Shown here one piece after another: positions 38,470 to 48,616 of a stretch of DNA of 64,000 nt (positions are counted from its first letter, which is position 1; the number at the start of each line of letters is the position of its first letter). The notes beneath the pieces are model-generated. The model had not been told where the DNA came from. It saw nothing but the letters and a program-made list of their open reading frames with translations, and did not search any database. The DNA lies in the NCBI RefSeq assembly GCF_027594785.1, contig NZ_CP075584.1, forward strand, positions 2,232,001 to 2,296,000. Direction: 5' to 3'. This DNA is from Cryobacterium breve. Lineage in GTDB: Bacteria > Actinomycetota > Actinomycetes > Actinomycetales > Microbacteriaceae. Both the position numbers and the translations under genes were made by a program.

Positions 38470-38485
38470 GCGCTGCCCCAACCGG

Positions 38486-39976
38486 CTACGCCTCCTGTGC
38501 GCGCACGGCGCCGCGGCCGAAGAGGAGCGTGCCGCAGAAGCCGATCGCGAGGGCGACGAGCACGCCGAGGTTCGCGAACGCCCAGTCGCCGGTCCGGCCG
38601 CCGAGGCCGAAGGGATCGAGCAGGTACCCCTGCCAGGCGAGCCAGTCCGCGAAGCCGTTGGTGACGAGGCCCCAGCCCACGACGGAGCCGAGCACGAGGA
38701 GTGCGATCGCGCCGACCCGAACGCTCCCATAGCGCCCACGCGGGTCGAGGAGACCCGCGGCGTCATAGTCGGAGCGGCGGAGCGCGAAGTCGGCGAGGAA
38801 GATGCCGCACCAGGCCGCGACGGGCACGCCGAGGGTGATCAGGAAGCCCTGGAACGGACCGAGGAAGCTTCCGGCGAAGAAGACGACGTAGATCGCCCCG
38901 AGCACCATGATCACCCCGTCGATCCCGGCGGCCACGAAGCGCGGCACCCGCAGCCCGGTCGTGAGAAGCGCCAGCCCGGACGAGTAGATGTCGAGCACGG
39001 CGCCGCCGATCAGGCCGAGCACCGCGACGAGGGCGAACGGCACGAGGAACCAGACCGGCAGGATCGTCGTGAGCGCCCCGATCGGGTCGATGGCGATGGC
39101 GGCGCTGAGGTCGCTCGAGGAACCGGCGAGCAGGAGCCCGAAGAGGAGCAGCACGGCGGGGGCGAGCGAGGCGCCCCCGGTCGTCCAGCCGACGACGCCG
39201 CGGCTGGAGGCCGAGCGGGGCAGGTACCGGGAGTAGTCGGCGGCGGCCTGCACCCAGCCGAGGCCGAAGCCCGTCATCATGAAGACCAGCGCGCCGATCA
39301 CGTGGGGGGTGTCCCCGGCGGGGATCGCCGTGATGGCTCCGAAGTCGATGTGGTCGACCACGAGGAACACGTAGACGACCGTGAGCAGTCCCGTGACGAT
39401 CGTGATCCACTTCTGCAGCCGCATGATCAGGTCGAAGCCGAAGACGCCGCCCACCACGATCAGGCCGGCCACGACGACGAGGGCCACCACCTGGGTGAGA
39501 ACCCCGCCGTCCCAGCCGAGCTCGGTGAAGACCGTCGCCGTCGCGAGCACGGCGAGCGAGGCGAGCACCGTCTCCCAGCCGACCGTGAGCAGCCAGGACA
39601 GCGCCGACGGCACCCGGTTGCCGTCGACGCCGAACGCCGCCCGGCTCAGGGTCATCGTCGGCGCGTGACCGCGCTTGCCCGCGAGCGCCACGAACCCGCA
39701 CAACGCGAAGGAGAGCACGATCCCGGAGAGGCCGACGATCGTCGCCTGCCAGAACGAGATGCCGAACCCGAGCAGGAACGAGCCGTAGCTGATGCCGAGC
39801 ACCGAGACGTTCGCGGCGAACCACGGCCAGAACAACTCGCTCGGGCGGCCGCGGTGCTCGGTGCGGTCGATGGCGTTGATTCCGTTGCGTTCGACCTCGA
39901 AGACCGGGCGGATGCCGGGATCCGCCACTGGCAGGTCGGCGTCCGTTTCCGTGTGGTTTCGTTCGTTCGCGGACAT
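38486..39976 (-). CDS. NCS1-family permease (cytosine/purine/allantoin type)
   Basis: 496 residues with 12 predicted membrane helices. The soluble N-terminus NGINAIDRTEHRGRPSELFWPWFAAN is typical of NCS1 proteins, followed by the helix-1 substrate region and AGKRGHAPTMTLSRAAFG. The GWVQAAADYSRYLP block in helix 6 is characteristic of the family. These carriers import nucleobases or related compounds with Na+ or H+. No catabolic gene lies beside it, so the substrate cannot be named. The frame is intact. Confidence 0.88.
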   Translation of the reverse strand: MSANERNHTETDADLPVADPGIRPVFEVERNGINAIDRTEHRGRPSELFWPWFAANVSVLGISYGSFLLGFGISFWQATIVGLSGIVLSFALCGFVALAGKRGHAPTMTLSRAAFGVDGNRVPSALSWLLTVGWETVLASLAVLATATVFTELGWDGGVLTQVVALVVVAGLIVVGGVFGFDLIMRLQKWITIVTGLLTVVYVFLVVDHIDFGAITAIPAGDTPHVIGALVFMMTGFGLGWVQAAADYSRYLPRSASSRGVVGWTTGGASLAPAVLLLFGLLLAGSSSDLSAAIAIDPIGALTTILPVWFLVPFALVAVLGLIGGAVLDIYSSGLALLTTGLRVPRFVAAGIDGVIMVLGAIYVVFFAGSFLGPFQGFLITLGVPVAAWCGIFLADFALRRSDYDAAGLLDPRGRYGSVRVGAIALLVLGSVVGWGLVTNGFADWLAWQGYLLDPFGLGGRTGDWAFANLGVLVALAIGFCGTLLFGRGAVRAQEA

Positions 39977-40011
39977 CCGCGTCCCCTCTCGTCGGCGGGT
40001 CTCGTTCGGGT

Positions 40012-40036
40012 GTTCAGGTGATCAGGTGATCAGGTG
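40012..40036. repeat. three tandem TCAGGTGA octamers
   Basis: TCAGGTGA occurs three times in a row (last copy with one change) between the permease start and the end of the serine-hydrolase-like gene. It is a short simple repeat with no evident role. Confidence 0.7.
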
Positions 40037-40043
40037 GTGGGGC

Positions 40044-40952
40044 TCAGTGCACGTATTCGAGCAGGTCGAGGCCGACCGCGCGCATCCCGTCGAGGACCGC
40101 GAGTCGCAGGGGCAGGCGCGTGTCGGCGAAGGACATCGACACGGCATAGGCGACGCCGGCCCGCGGGCCGCGGAGCACGCCGGCTTCGCTGCGGATGCCG
40201 GGTCCGGTTCCGGTCTTGTTGACGAGGAGCAGCCCGTGGTCACCGCCGCGGTGCGCGAAGGGGTCGAGCCCGAACGCGCTCGCGACGAGGGAGAGGTCGG
40301 CGCCGAGGGACAGCCAGCCGATCACGCGTTCGCTCGTCGCGGCATCCACCACCTCGCCGCGGGCGAGGGAGGTGAAGAGGCCCGTGAGTTCCTGGGCGCT
40401 GCCGACGGAGAGCTGGGGTGCGTGGTCGGGGCCGCGTTCGTCGCGGACGAGGTCGAGCAGCGCGGTGTGGGAGATGCCGAGCTGTTCGGTGCGGGACTGG
40501 ACGGCCGCGAGGCCGACTGCGCGCAGGAGCACGTTCGCGGCGAGGTTGTCGCCGACACCGCCGACGAGGGCGGCGAGGTCAGCGACGGGAAGCGACGGGG
40601 CCTGCAGGTGCTGCCAGACGCCGGACCCTCCGACGAAGTCCGCCGGGGTGCGGTCGAGAATGGTGAGCGCGCCGAATTCGGCGTTCGGGAGCCGGGCCGC
40701 GACCTCGATCAGGAGGAGGACGGTTCCGATCCCCGCCGTCGGCATCACGACGTGGTCGTCGACGGAGAAGAGGACCTTGCCGGTCGCGAGGTCGGTGGCG
40801 CGGGCAGAGACCTGCACGCCGTCGACAGCAAGGGTGCCGAGGGCCTGGAATCCGCGGCCGAAGTTCGGCATCGACTCCGAGACGCCGTGCCGTCCCCGGC
40901 TCGGGGCAGCGCGACGCGACCGTCGTTCCGATTCCCGCGCTGGCGTGGACAC
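40044..40952 (-). CDS. class-A beta-lactamase-fold protein lacking catalytic residues
   Basis: 302 residues with a clear beta-lactamase/serine-hydrolase fold and no signal peptide. Where active relatives have an SxxK motif (PTASVGKVLLL-like), this one reads MPTAGIGTVLLL near residue 70: both Ser and Lys are changed. The SDN position reads GDN near residue 132. Only NKTGTG near residue 243 is kept. It is therefore probably a non-hydrolytic relative, perhaps a binding or structural protein. GTG 40952 is used; an ATG at MPNFGRG (28 codons on, with GGAG before it) is a good alternative start. Confidence 0.75.
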   Translation of the reverse strand: MSTPARESERRSRRAAPSRGRHGVSESMPNFGRGFQALGTLAVDGVQVSARATDLATGKVLFSVDDHVVMPTAGIGTVLLLIEVAARLPNAEFGALTILDRTPADFVGGSGVWQHLQAPSLPVADLAALVGGVGDNLAANVLLRAVGLAAVQSRTEQLGISHTALLDLVRDERGPDHAPQLSVGSAQELTGLFTSLARGEVVDAATSERVIGWLSLGADLSLVASAFGLDPFAHRGGDHGLLLVNKTGTGPGIRSEAGVLRGPRAGVAYAVSMSFADTRLPLRLAVLDGMRAVGLDLLEYVH

Positions 40953-41063
40953 TCTGTCGGGTCCCTCCGTCGTTTACGGCTCCGTGTTCCTTGAGCACCA
41001 TAGCCCAGACCCCTGATACCCGCCGACCCCAGTGTGCGTGCCAGAATCGCCCCCGGGCGCCGC

Positions 41064-43029
41064 CTACCAGATGGTGACGCGTTTGTCCGGGTCGAGCCAC
41101 AGTTCGTCGCCGGCCGCGACGCCGAAGGCCTCGTAGAACTCGTCGAGGTTCCGCACGATCTGGTTGCAGCGGAACTCGTTCGGCGAGTGCGGGTCGATCG
41201 AGATGAGGCGGATCGCTTCCTCGTCGCGCATCTTCAGCTGCCAGGCCTGGGCCCAGGACAGGAAGAAGCGCTGTGCACCGGTGAAGCCGTCGATGACCGG
41301 CGGCTCCGTGCCCTCGAGGGAGATCAGGTACGCCTTCCAGGCGATCGAGAGGCCGCCGAGGTCGCCGATGTTCTCGCCGATCGTGAGCGCGCCGTTGACG
41401 TGGTGGTCAGGGATCTGCTTCGGCGCCAGGGCGTTGAACTGCTCGATGAGCGCACCGGTGCGTTCCTCGAAGGCCGCGCGGTCCTCCTCGGTCCACCAGT
41501 CGGTCAGGAGTCCGTCGCCGTCGTACTTCGAGCCCTGGTCGTCGAAGCCGTGTCCGATCTCGTGCCCGATGACCGCACCGATGGCGCCGTAGTTCGCCGC
41601 GGCATCCCGCTCGTCGGAAAAGAACGGGACCTGCAGGATGGCCGCGGGGAAGACGATCTCGTTGAAGCCGGGGTTGTAGTAGGCGTTGATGGTCTGCGGG
41701 GTCATGAACCACTCGTCGCGGTCGAGCGGCTTGCCGATCTTGCCGAGCTCACGCTGGAACTCGAACTCGTTCGCGGCGCGCACGTTGCCGATCAGGCTTC
41801 CGGCGTCGATGCCGAGGCTCGAGTAGTCGCGCCACTTCGCCGGGTAGCCGATCTTGGGCGTGAACTTCTCGAGCTTGTCCTGGGCACGCGCCCGGGTCTC
41901 CGGGGTCATCCAGTCGAGTTCGGCGATGCTCTGCCGGTACGCCTCGACGAGGTGGCCGACGAGCACGTCCATGCTCGCCTTGGCGCTCGGCTTGAAGTGC
42001 CGCTCGACGTAGATGCGGCCGACCGCCTCGCCGAGGGACCCCTCGACGAGCGAGACGCCGCGCTTCCAGCGGTCGCGCAGCTGCGGCGTGCCGGTGAGGG
42101 TGCGGCCGTAGAAGTCGAAGCTCGCCTCGACGAAGTCGTCGGAGAGGTAAGACGCGCTCGAGCGGATGATCTGCCAGCGCAGCCAGTCCTTCCACCCGAC
42201 GATCCCGTCCTCGGTCAGCATCTCGGCCAGGCCGGTCACGAAGCTCGGCTGGCGGACGACGATCTCGTCGAGGGCTCCCGCAGGGGCGTCGAGGCCCGCG
42301 AGCCAGAGGTGGAGGTCCGCTCCGGCGGCGAGCGCCGTGACCTGGCCCCAGGTCTTGAGGTTGTAGGTCTTCTCGCTGTCGCGCGAGCGCACGTTGTCCC
42401 AGTGGTGCCCGGCGAGTTCGGTTTCGAGGTCGAAGACGCGCTGCGCCCTGGCCGCGGCGTCGCCCTGTCCGGCGAGGCCGAACATCCGCTCGAGGAAGGC
42501 GCGGTAGGCCTCGCGGACCGCCGCGAACTTCTCCTCGCGATAGTAGGACTCGTCCGGCAGGCCCAGCCCGCCCTGCTCCATGAAGACGAGGTAGCGCTCG
42601 GGGTTGCCCGGGTCATTGTCGACGTAGAGCTGGAAGGCGCCTGCGACGCCTGCGCGCTCGAGGCGGCCGAGGGTGCCGAGCAGGGAGGCGACGGAGTCGA
42701 TCCGGTCAACGGTCGCGAGGTCCGCCTCGAGCGGGGTGGCGCCGAGCGCATTCACCCGCGCCTCGTCCATGAAGCTCGTGTAGAGATCACCGAACTTGCG
42801 GGCCTCCGTGCCCGGTTCGGCGGTCTGCGCCTCGAGGATGATCTCGCGCACGGCCTTCTCGGACTCCTCGGCGAGGAGGTAGAACGATCCCCAGCGCGCC
42901 TTGTCCGCGGGGGATCTCGGTGCGGCCGATCCATTTCCCGTTCACGTGGCGGAAGAGATCGTCCTGCGGGCGGATGCCCTGGTCGAGTTCGTCGCGGTCG
43001 ATTCCGGATGCGGTCCCCAGCTCAGTCAT
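41064..43029 (-). CDS. pepO: M13-family zinc metallopeptidase (neprilysin-like PepO; one frameshift)
   Basis: About 654 residues. The zinc site GAVIGHEIGHGFDDQGSKYDGDG (HExxH) lies near residue 487, the third ligand in LTIGENIGDLGGLSIAW, and the substrate Asn-Ala-Tyr block is INAYYNPGFNEIVFPAAILQ. The C-terminal family signature ends ...DKRVTIW. There is no signal peptide, so it is cytosolic like PepO oligopeptidases. The frame breaks at 42909-42913, where a run of five G should be four, giving TEIPADKARWGSFYLLAEE. The start ATG 43029 is divergent from the MATE gene. Confidence 0.92.
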
Positions 43030-43121
43030 GCGTCCATGCTATTCGCTGTGCCCGGGAATTCGAGCCGGGGTGCGGGCCGCGAGCCGCGGCCGGGACCGGC
43101 GTAGGCGCCGGCGAGCGCCGC

Positions 43122-43127
43122 TAGAGT
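43122..43127 (+). promoter_or_regulatory. -10 element (TAGAGT) for the MATE exporter
   Basis: TAGAGT lies seven bases before the repaired ATG at 43135, which independently supports that start. Confidence 0.45.
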
Positions 43128-43134
43128 CGGGAGC

Positions 43135-44468
43135 ATCGCCATCTTCCCGCCAGCAGCCCATCGACCGCGAGATCCTGCGCCTCGCCCTCCCGGCCTTCGG
43201 CGCCCTCGTCGCCGAGCCGTTGTTCCTGCTCGCAGACTCTGCGATGGTCGGACACCTCGGCGCCGTCGACCTGGCCGGACTCGGCCTCGCGAGCGCCGTG
43301 CTGCAGACCATCGTCGGGCTGATGGTGTTCCTCGCGTACAGCACGACGCCTGCCGTCGCCCGCTGGCTCGGCGCGGGGGACAGAGGCAGGGCGGTGTCCG
43401 TCGGGATCGACGGCCTCTGGCTCGCGCTCGGCCTCGGCCTGGTCCTCGCGCTGCTCGGCGCAGCGCTGAGCCCGCAGGCTCGTGGGAGCCTTCGGCGCAG
43501 AGCCAGCGGTCGCCGCGGCATCCGCCCGGTACCTCACCGTATCGATGCTCGGCCTTCCGGCGATGCTGCTCGTGTTCGCGGCGACGGGGCTGCTCCGCGG
43601 CCTGCAGGACACCCGCACGCCGCTCTGGGTCGCCGGGCTCGGCTTCGCGGCCAACATCGTGCTCAACCTGTGGTTCATCTACGGTCTCGGGCTCGGGCTG
43701 GTCGGCTCGGCGCTCGGCACGGTCGTCGCGCAGTGGGCGATGGTTGCCGTCTACCTCGTCGTGGTCGCGCGGCACGCCCGGCGTGAGGGCGCACGGCTGC
43801 GGCCGCACCGCGGCGGGATGCTGCGCGGAGCGTCGAGCGGCGGCTGGCTGTTCCTGCGCACGGTGAGCCTGCGTGCGGCGATGCTGCTCGCGGTGTTCGT
43901 CGCCACGAGCCTCGGCTCGCCCCAGCTCGCGGCGTTCCAGATCGCGATGACCCTGTTCGCGGCGATGGCGTTCGCCCTCGACGCCCTCGCGATCGCCGCC
44001 CAGGCCCTCGTCGGGCGCGGCCTCGGTGCCGGCGACCTCCCCGGGGTACGTGCGGTGCTGCGGCGGTGCCTCGAGTGGGGCCTGCTCGGCGGCGCGGCCG
44101 TCGGTGCGCTGCTCGTCGTGGCGAGCCCGGTTCTCGGCGGGCTGTTCACGACGGCGGCGGAGGTGAGCTCGCTCCTCCCCCTGACGCTCGTGGTCCTCGG
44201 CCTGTCCGGGCCGCTCTGTGGGATCGTCTTCGTGCTCGACGGCGTGCTGATCGGCGCGGGCGACGCCCGCTACCTGGCCGTGACCGGGCTGGTCAACCTG
44301 CTGGTCTTCGTGCCGCTGGCCTGGGCGGTGCTCGCCTGGGCGCCGCCCGGCGCCGTCGGGCTCTGCTGGCTGATGGCGGCGTTCGCCTTCGGCTACCTCG
44401 GCGCGCGCGGCGTCACTCTCGGCCTGCGCGCCCGCGCCGCGCGCTGGATGGTCGTCGGCGCCCGCTGA
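43135..44468 (+). CDS. MATE-family efflux protein, DinF-like (two frameshifts)
   Basis: About 443 residues with 12 membrane helices. IDREILRLALPAFGALVAEPLFLLADSAMVGHLG is the classic MATE N-terminus, and the second half repeats the fold (LRAAMLLAVFVATSLGSPQLAAFQIAM). It exports organic compounds with H+ or Na+. As read, no start codon is in frame; deleting C at 43137 gives ATG CCA TCT TCC (MPSSRQQPIDREI) at leaderless distance from TAGAGT. A second break at 43475-43481 (CAGGCTC for CAGCTC) restores SPQLVGAFGAEPAVA. The end faces the ALDH gene across a palindrome. Confidence 0.88.
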
Positions 44469-44515
44469 GCCGCCCGCACCGGCGCCGCCGCTCCCGATTC
44501 ACCCGTGCGCGCCCT

Positions 44516-44559
44516 TTGCGCCGTTTCGCGCCAGGCTTGCCTGGCGCGAAACGGCGCAT
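44516..44559. terminator. near-perfect 20-bp-arm palindrome with TT loop
   Basis: CTGCG-free arms TGCGCCGTTTCGCGCCAGGC (44517-44536) and its exact complement (44539-44558) leave only TT between them. It sits between convergent gene ends, so it can serve as a bidirectional terminator. A cruciform-prone palindrome this perfect is unusual for that role. Confidence 0.75.
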
Positions 44560-44609
44560 GTGGAGCGCCCGCACGGCGGGGTCCAGGACGGCGGGGTTCA
44601 GAATGGCGG

Positions 44610-46180
44610 CTAGCGGATGCGGCGGTGCACGGACTGCGGCTTCAGGTACGCGTGCAGTCCCTCGCGTCCGAACTCGGCGCCGAGTCCGGAGTCGTGCCGC
44701 CCGGCGAAGGGCGCGTTGTGGTTCGAGGCGAAGAAGCCGAGTCCGACGGAACCGGTGTCCATCCGGGCGGCCGCGTCGAACGCCGCGTCGGCATCCGCGG
44801 AGAACACCGTGCCGCCGAGGCCGAACGCGGTGTTGTTCGCGATGCCGATCGCCTCGTCGAGCGTGTCGTAGCGCAGGATCGACAGCACCGGCCCGAAGAT
44901 CTCCTCGCGCGCGATCCGCATCCCCGGCGTCACGTCGGCGAACACGGTCGGCGGCACGAAGTAGCCGCGGTCGAAACCGCTCGGCACATCGCCGCCGGTG
45001 GTCGCCCTGGCGCCCTCCGCGATGCCGGAGCGGATGTACGCGCGCACCGTGTCGCGCTGGGCCCGGGTCGCAGCGGGCCCGAAGACGGTGTCCGGGTCCA
45101 TCGGGTCGCCCTGCGGCGCGGCCTGGATCGTGGCCGTGACCATGTCGACGAGTTCGTCGTAGCGCCCGGCCGGCGCGAGGATGCGTGTGGAGATGTAGCA
45201 GGTCTGCCCGGTGTTGCGCATGCAGCTGCGGATCAGCACCTGCTGCATCGCCGTGAGGTCGACGTCCGGCAGCACGAGCGCGGAGGACTTGCCGCCGAGC
45301 TCGAGGGTGACCGGCCGCAGCAGCTCGCCGCACGCCGCGGCGATTCGTCGGCCGACCGGGGTCGAGCCGGTGAAGGCGACCTTGTCGACGCCGGGGTGCC
45401 GCACGAGGGCGTCGCCGACGGCGCTGTTCCCCGTGATGATGTTCACGACACCGGCCGGGATGCCCGCCGCTGCGACGGCATCCGCGATGAAGCGGATCGA
45501 GAGCGGCGTCGGCGACGCCGGCTTGATCACGACGGTGCACCCGGCCATCAGCGCGGGTGCGAGCTTCGCCACGACGAGGTTGATCGGGAAGTTCCACGGC
45601 GCGATCAGCGCGCAGACGCCGACCGGGTCCTGCCGCACGACGGTTTCGGCGGAGCCGTCGGGGTACGGGCGCACGTCGGGGGTCTCAGGTAGCCGGCCAG
45701 GCCGGCGAAGTAGCGGAAGATCGCGGCCGCGTTGGAGGCCGCGCGCCCGGTCTCGGCGACCGGGGAGCCGTTCTCCCCCGTGTTGGTGTGCGAGATCGCC
45801 GTCGACCGTTTCTCGATCTCCTCGGCCAGGCGTTCCAGGTAGCCTGCGCGCACCGAGGGGGCCAGCCCGCGCCAGCCGTCGGCACCGGCGCCGGCACGCG
45901 CGAACGCCCGACGGGCGGCCGCGACGGCGAGGTCGACGTCGGCAATGGACGCAACCGGCACGCTGCCCCACGCCGCCTCGGTCGCCGGGTTGGTCACCGC
46001 GGTTCGCCCGGTGCCGCTCGCCGCACGCCAGACGCCGTCGATGAAGAGATCGTCGACGTGCCGGTACGGCAGGGTGGCCGGGAAACTCGCGGGCTGGACC
46101 GGTGTGCCGGCCGTGGCGCCCGCTGCCGGTGCGGTTGCGGTTGCCGCTGCCGGTGCCTCGTCGGTCGTCGGCCCCGTCAT
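44610..46180 (-). CDS. creC: aldehyde dehydrogenase, CreC-like (one frameshift)
   Basis: About 523 residues of the NAD(P)-dependent ALDH superfamily. PWNFPINLVVAKLAPALMAGCTVVIKPAS, FTGSTPVGRRIA, the general-base Glu in LELGGKSSALV and the catalytic Cys in NTGQTCYISTRIL are visible. In the cre pathway this enzyme oxidises 4-hydroxybenzaldehyde to 4-hydroxybenzoate. The frame breaks near 45684-45690, where one base is missing (CTGAGACC for CTCGAGACC). The ATG overlaps the stop of the HD-domain gene (ATGA). Substrate assignment rests on the gene neighbourhood. Confidence 0.82.
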
Positions 46181-46824
46181 CAGAGCACCGCGATCTTCAG
46201 CAGTGCCTCTGCCCTGTCGAGTTCGATCGTCGCCATCTCGAGGCCGGCGGCGGTGATGAGTTCCGGCAGGATCTCGGTGCGCAGGCGCCTGCAGTAGAAC
46301 GACGGCGTCTGGCCGAACCAGCTCGAGGCCAGGGCGATGCCGGCGGGGGTGAAGCGCCAGAGCCGGTCCGCGTCGCGCACGAGCGAGTCCTCGATCGAGT
46401 ACGACTCCACGCGGGTGTCGTGGCCGTCGATGATGTCCGTGACCCGGGTGATGAAGGCCTCGTCGTAGCCGAGGCCAGGCAGCACCTCCCTCGCGATGAG
46501 GCAGCCCTTGAGCTCGTGCTCATAGCGGATCTGCGCCTGGCGCCAGTTGGCGCCGAAGCCCTCGGAGATGATCTTGGTCTCGTCGACCCTGGCCCAGCCG
46601 CTGTCGTGCAGCAGGATGGCGACCCGCACGACGAGGGAGTCGGCCTCCGGGTATGCCTCGCAGAGCCGTTCGGCGAACGCGAAGGAGATCGGCACGTGGA
46701 TGTCGTTGCTGCGCGTGCGCATTTCGGTCTCGACGGCGCGCCAGAGCGGGTCGAGGTCGCCCGGGCCATCCGCCGCTACGGCGATGGGCGAGGTGTCGAT
46801 GGACTGGTCGGTCTGCAGGGTCAT
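46180..46824 (-). CDS. creD: HD-domain phosphohydrolase, CreD-like
   Basis: 214 residues, intact. The HD metal motif is ILLHDSGWARVDETK near residue 75, preceded by an SFAFAERLCEAYPEADSLVVRVA helix and followed by IIDGHDTRVES. Such proteins hydrolyse phosphate esters with bound metals. Beside a P450 and a split phenol kinase the natural role is removal of the phosphate from 4-hydroxybenzyl phosphate, the CreD step. ATG 46824 is preferred to an upstream in-frame ATG because the basic Pro-rich extension is not domain-like. Confidence 0.68.
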   Translation of the reverse strand: MTLQTDQSIDTSPIAVAADGPGDLDPLWRAVETEMRTRSNDIHVPISFAFAERLCEAYPEADSLVVRVAILLHDSGWARVDETKIISEGFGANWRQAQIRYEHELKGCLIAREVLPGLGYDEAFITRVTDIIDGHDTRVESYSIEDSLVRDADRLWRFTPAGIALASSWFGQTPSFYCRRLRTEILPELITAAGLEMATIELDRAEALLKIAVL

Positions 46825-46870
46825 GGCGTTCTCACTTCGAGGTCGGGGCGCCGGAGCGCGGAGGCTGGGG

Positions 46871-48248
46871 CTAAGCGGCCGGACTGCCGGCGGGAACGGG
46901 GACTGCGGAGGGAGCGAGATCAACGGCGACCGGCGTGGACGCCGCACGCCCGGCATCCGACGTCTCGACGGCCGCAAAGAGTTTCTTGAGCGGAACGGTG
47001 GTGTCCGTCGCGACATCCGCCGGCACCGAGAGGCCCTTGTGCAAGGCGTTCTTCACGGCCATGAAATCGAGCGGGCTGTTGATGCAGTCGGCGGCGATGA
47101 GCCGGCCGCCCCGGTAGTAGAGCACCGAGAACTTCTCGGAGTCCGGGTCGCCGCGAAGCACCACCCGGTCATGCCCACCACTCAGCCCGGCGATCTGCAG
47201 TTTGAGGTCGGCCTGGTCCGACCAGAACCACGGCACCGTCCGGTGCTCTGCCGGGAGCCCGAGCAGGGTCGCCGCGGCCACCTTGGCCTGCTCGACGGCA
47301 TTCTGCACGCTTTCGAGGCGGATGCGGCCGACGCCGAAGTCCCCGATCGACGGGTTCGGCATGTTCGCGCAGTCCCCGGCGGCCACGGTGAGCCCGTCGG
47401 AGGCGAGGGCCCTGGCGTCCACCACGATGCCGTTTTCGACCTCGAGGCCGAGCCTGCACGGCGAGCTCGGTGCGCGGGACGACCCCGACACCGATCAGCA
47501 CGACGTCCGCCGCCACGATCTCGCCGGAGCCGTCGGCGTCGCCAGCACCGAGCTCGACCCCGGTGACCCTGTCGTGCTCGCCGACGAACCGCACGACCTG
47601 CGCGTTCAGCACCACACGGATGCCGCGGCGCCGGTGCGCCTGCAGGTAGAACTCGCTGGTCTGCTCGGAGACCGCCCTCCCGACGAGCCGGGGAGCGGCC
47701 TCGAGCACGGTGACGTTCTTGCCTGCGGCCCTGGCCCCCGCTGCGACCTCGAGGCCGATGAAGCCGCCGCCGACGACCACGACGTTCCGCGCCTCACGCA
47801 ACTGCTGCTCGAGCACGGTCGCCTCTGTCGCGGTGCGCAGGTAGCTGACGCCCTCGAGCTCGGAGCCCTCGAACGGAATGGTGCGCGGCACGGCTCCCGT
47901 GGTGAGCGCGAGCCGGGCGAACGCGAAGGTGCGGCCGGACTCTGCCGTCGCGACGCCACCGTCCGCGGTCCGGATGATGCGGAAGATCCGCTCCCGCGGC
48001 ACGAGGTCTATGGAATGCTCCCGGTAGAAATCGTGGCTGCGGAAGGCCAGGGAATCAGCGGTCGCCTCGCCCTTGAGGAACGCCTTGGAGAGCGGCGGCC
48101 GCTGGTACGGTGCGTGCGGTTCCTCTCCGACGAGGGTGATCGGGTCGGTGTCGCCGAGTTCGCGCAGGGTCGAGGCGAGCTGCACCCCGGCCTGGCAGTT
48201 GCCGATGATGAGAGTGCCCAGCCGGGGGGACGCGGTCGTGTCGCCCAT
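46871..48248 (-). CDS. creE: FAD-dependent ferredoxin reductase, CreE-like (one frameshift)
   Basis: About 458 residues. The FAD fold begins TLIIGNCQAGVQLASTLRELG, the NADH fold is VVVVGGGFIGLEVAAGARAAG, and APYQRPPLSKAFL is typical of ferredoxin reductases of oxygenase systems. GLTVAAGDCANMP is the second FAD motif. It would pass electrons from NAD(P)H to the adjacent ferredoxin and then to the P450. The frame breaks at 47450-47456 (GAGCCTG; coding-strand CAGGCTC should be CAGCTC), restoring LAVQLGLEVENGIVV. It follows the ferredoxin gene by five bases. Confidence 0.88.
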
Positions 48249-48253
48249 GTCGG

Positions 48254-48574
48254 TCACACCTGCGTTTCGGGGGTTTGCACGTGCACGGAGACCTCGTCCG
48301 TCAGCTTCAGCTGGCAGGAGAGCCGGGAGTTGTCTTCCCGGTCGACGGCGGTTCCGTCGAGCATGTCGTCCTCGAGGTCGAGTTTCGGCGGGAAGAGACC
48401 TGCGCTGTCGGCGCAGAGGAAGACGTGGCAGGTGGCGCAGGACAGGCTGCCGCCGCACTCGGCGACGATGCCGGGGACGCCGTTGCGCACCGCGGTCTCC
48501 ATCACGGAATCGCCCGCGAATCCGGTGACGATGGTCTCTGTGCCGTCGAAGGCGACGTAGCTCACGGTTGGCAT
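48254..48574 (-). CDS. creF: [2Fe-2S] ferredoxin, putidaredoxin type, CreF-like
   Basis: 106 residues, intact. Cluster ligands are visible in AECGGSLSCATCHVF (C-x5-C-x2-C, near residues 40-49) and LSCQLKL near residue 86. The length and the CATCHVF block match vertebrate/putidaredoxin-type ferredoxins that serve class-I P450 systems. It should shuttle electrons from the reductase just downstream to the P450 at 52544-53920. Confidence 0.93.
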   Translation of the reverse strand: MPTVSYVAFDGTETIVTGFAGDSVMETAVRNGVPGIVAECGGSLSCATCHVFLCADSAGLFPPKLDLEDDMLDGTAVDREDNSRLSCQLKLTDEVSVHVQTPETQV

Positions 48575-48616
48575 TTCTCGGGTCTCCTGGTTCGGTTCTC
48601 GGGGGTTACGGATGGG

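Noticed and set aside
38375-40021. 548-codon plus-strand frame over the NCS1 permease
   Set aside because: Antisense low-complexity shadow; the permease on the minus strand has clear family motifs.
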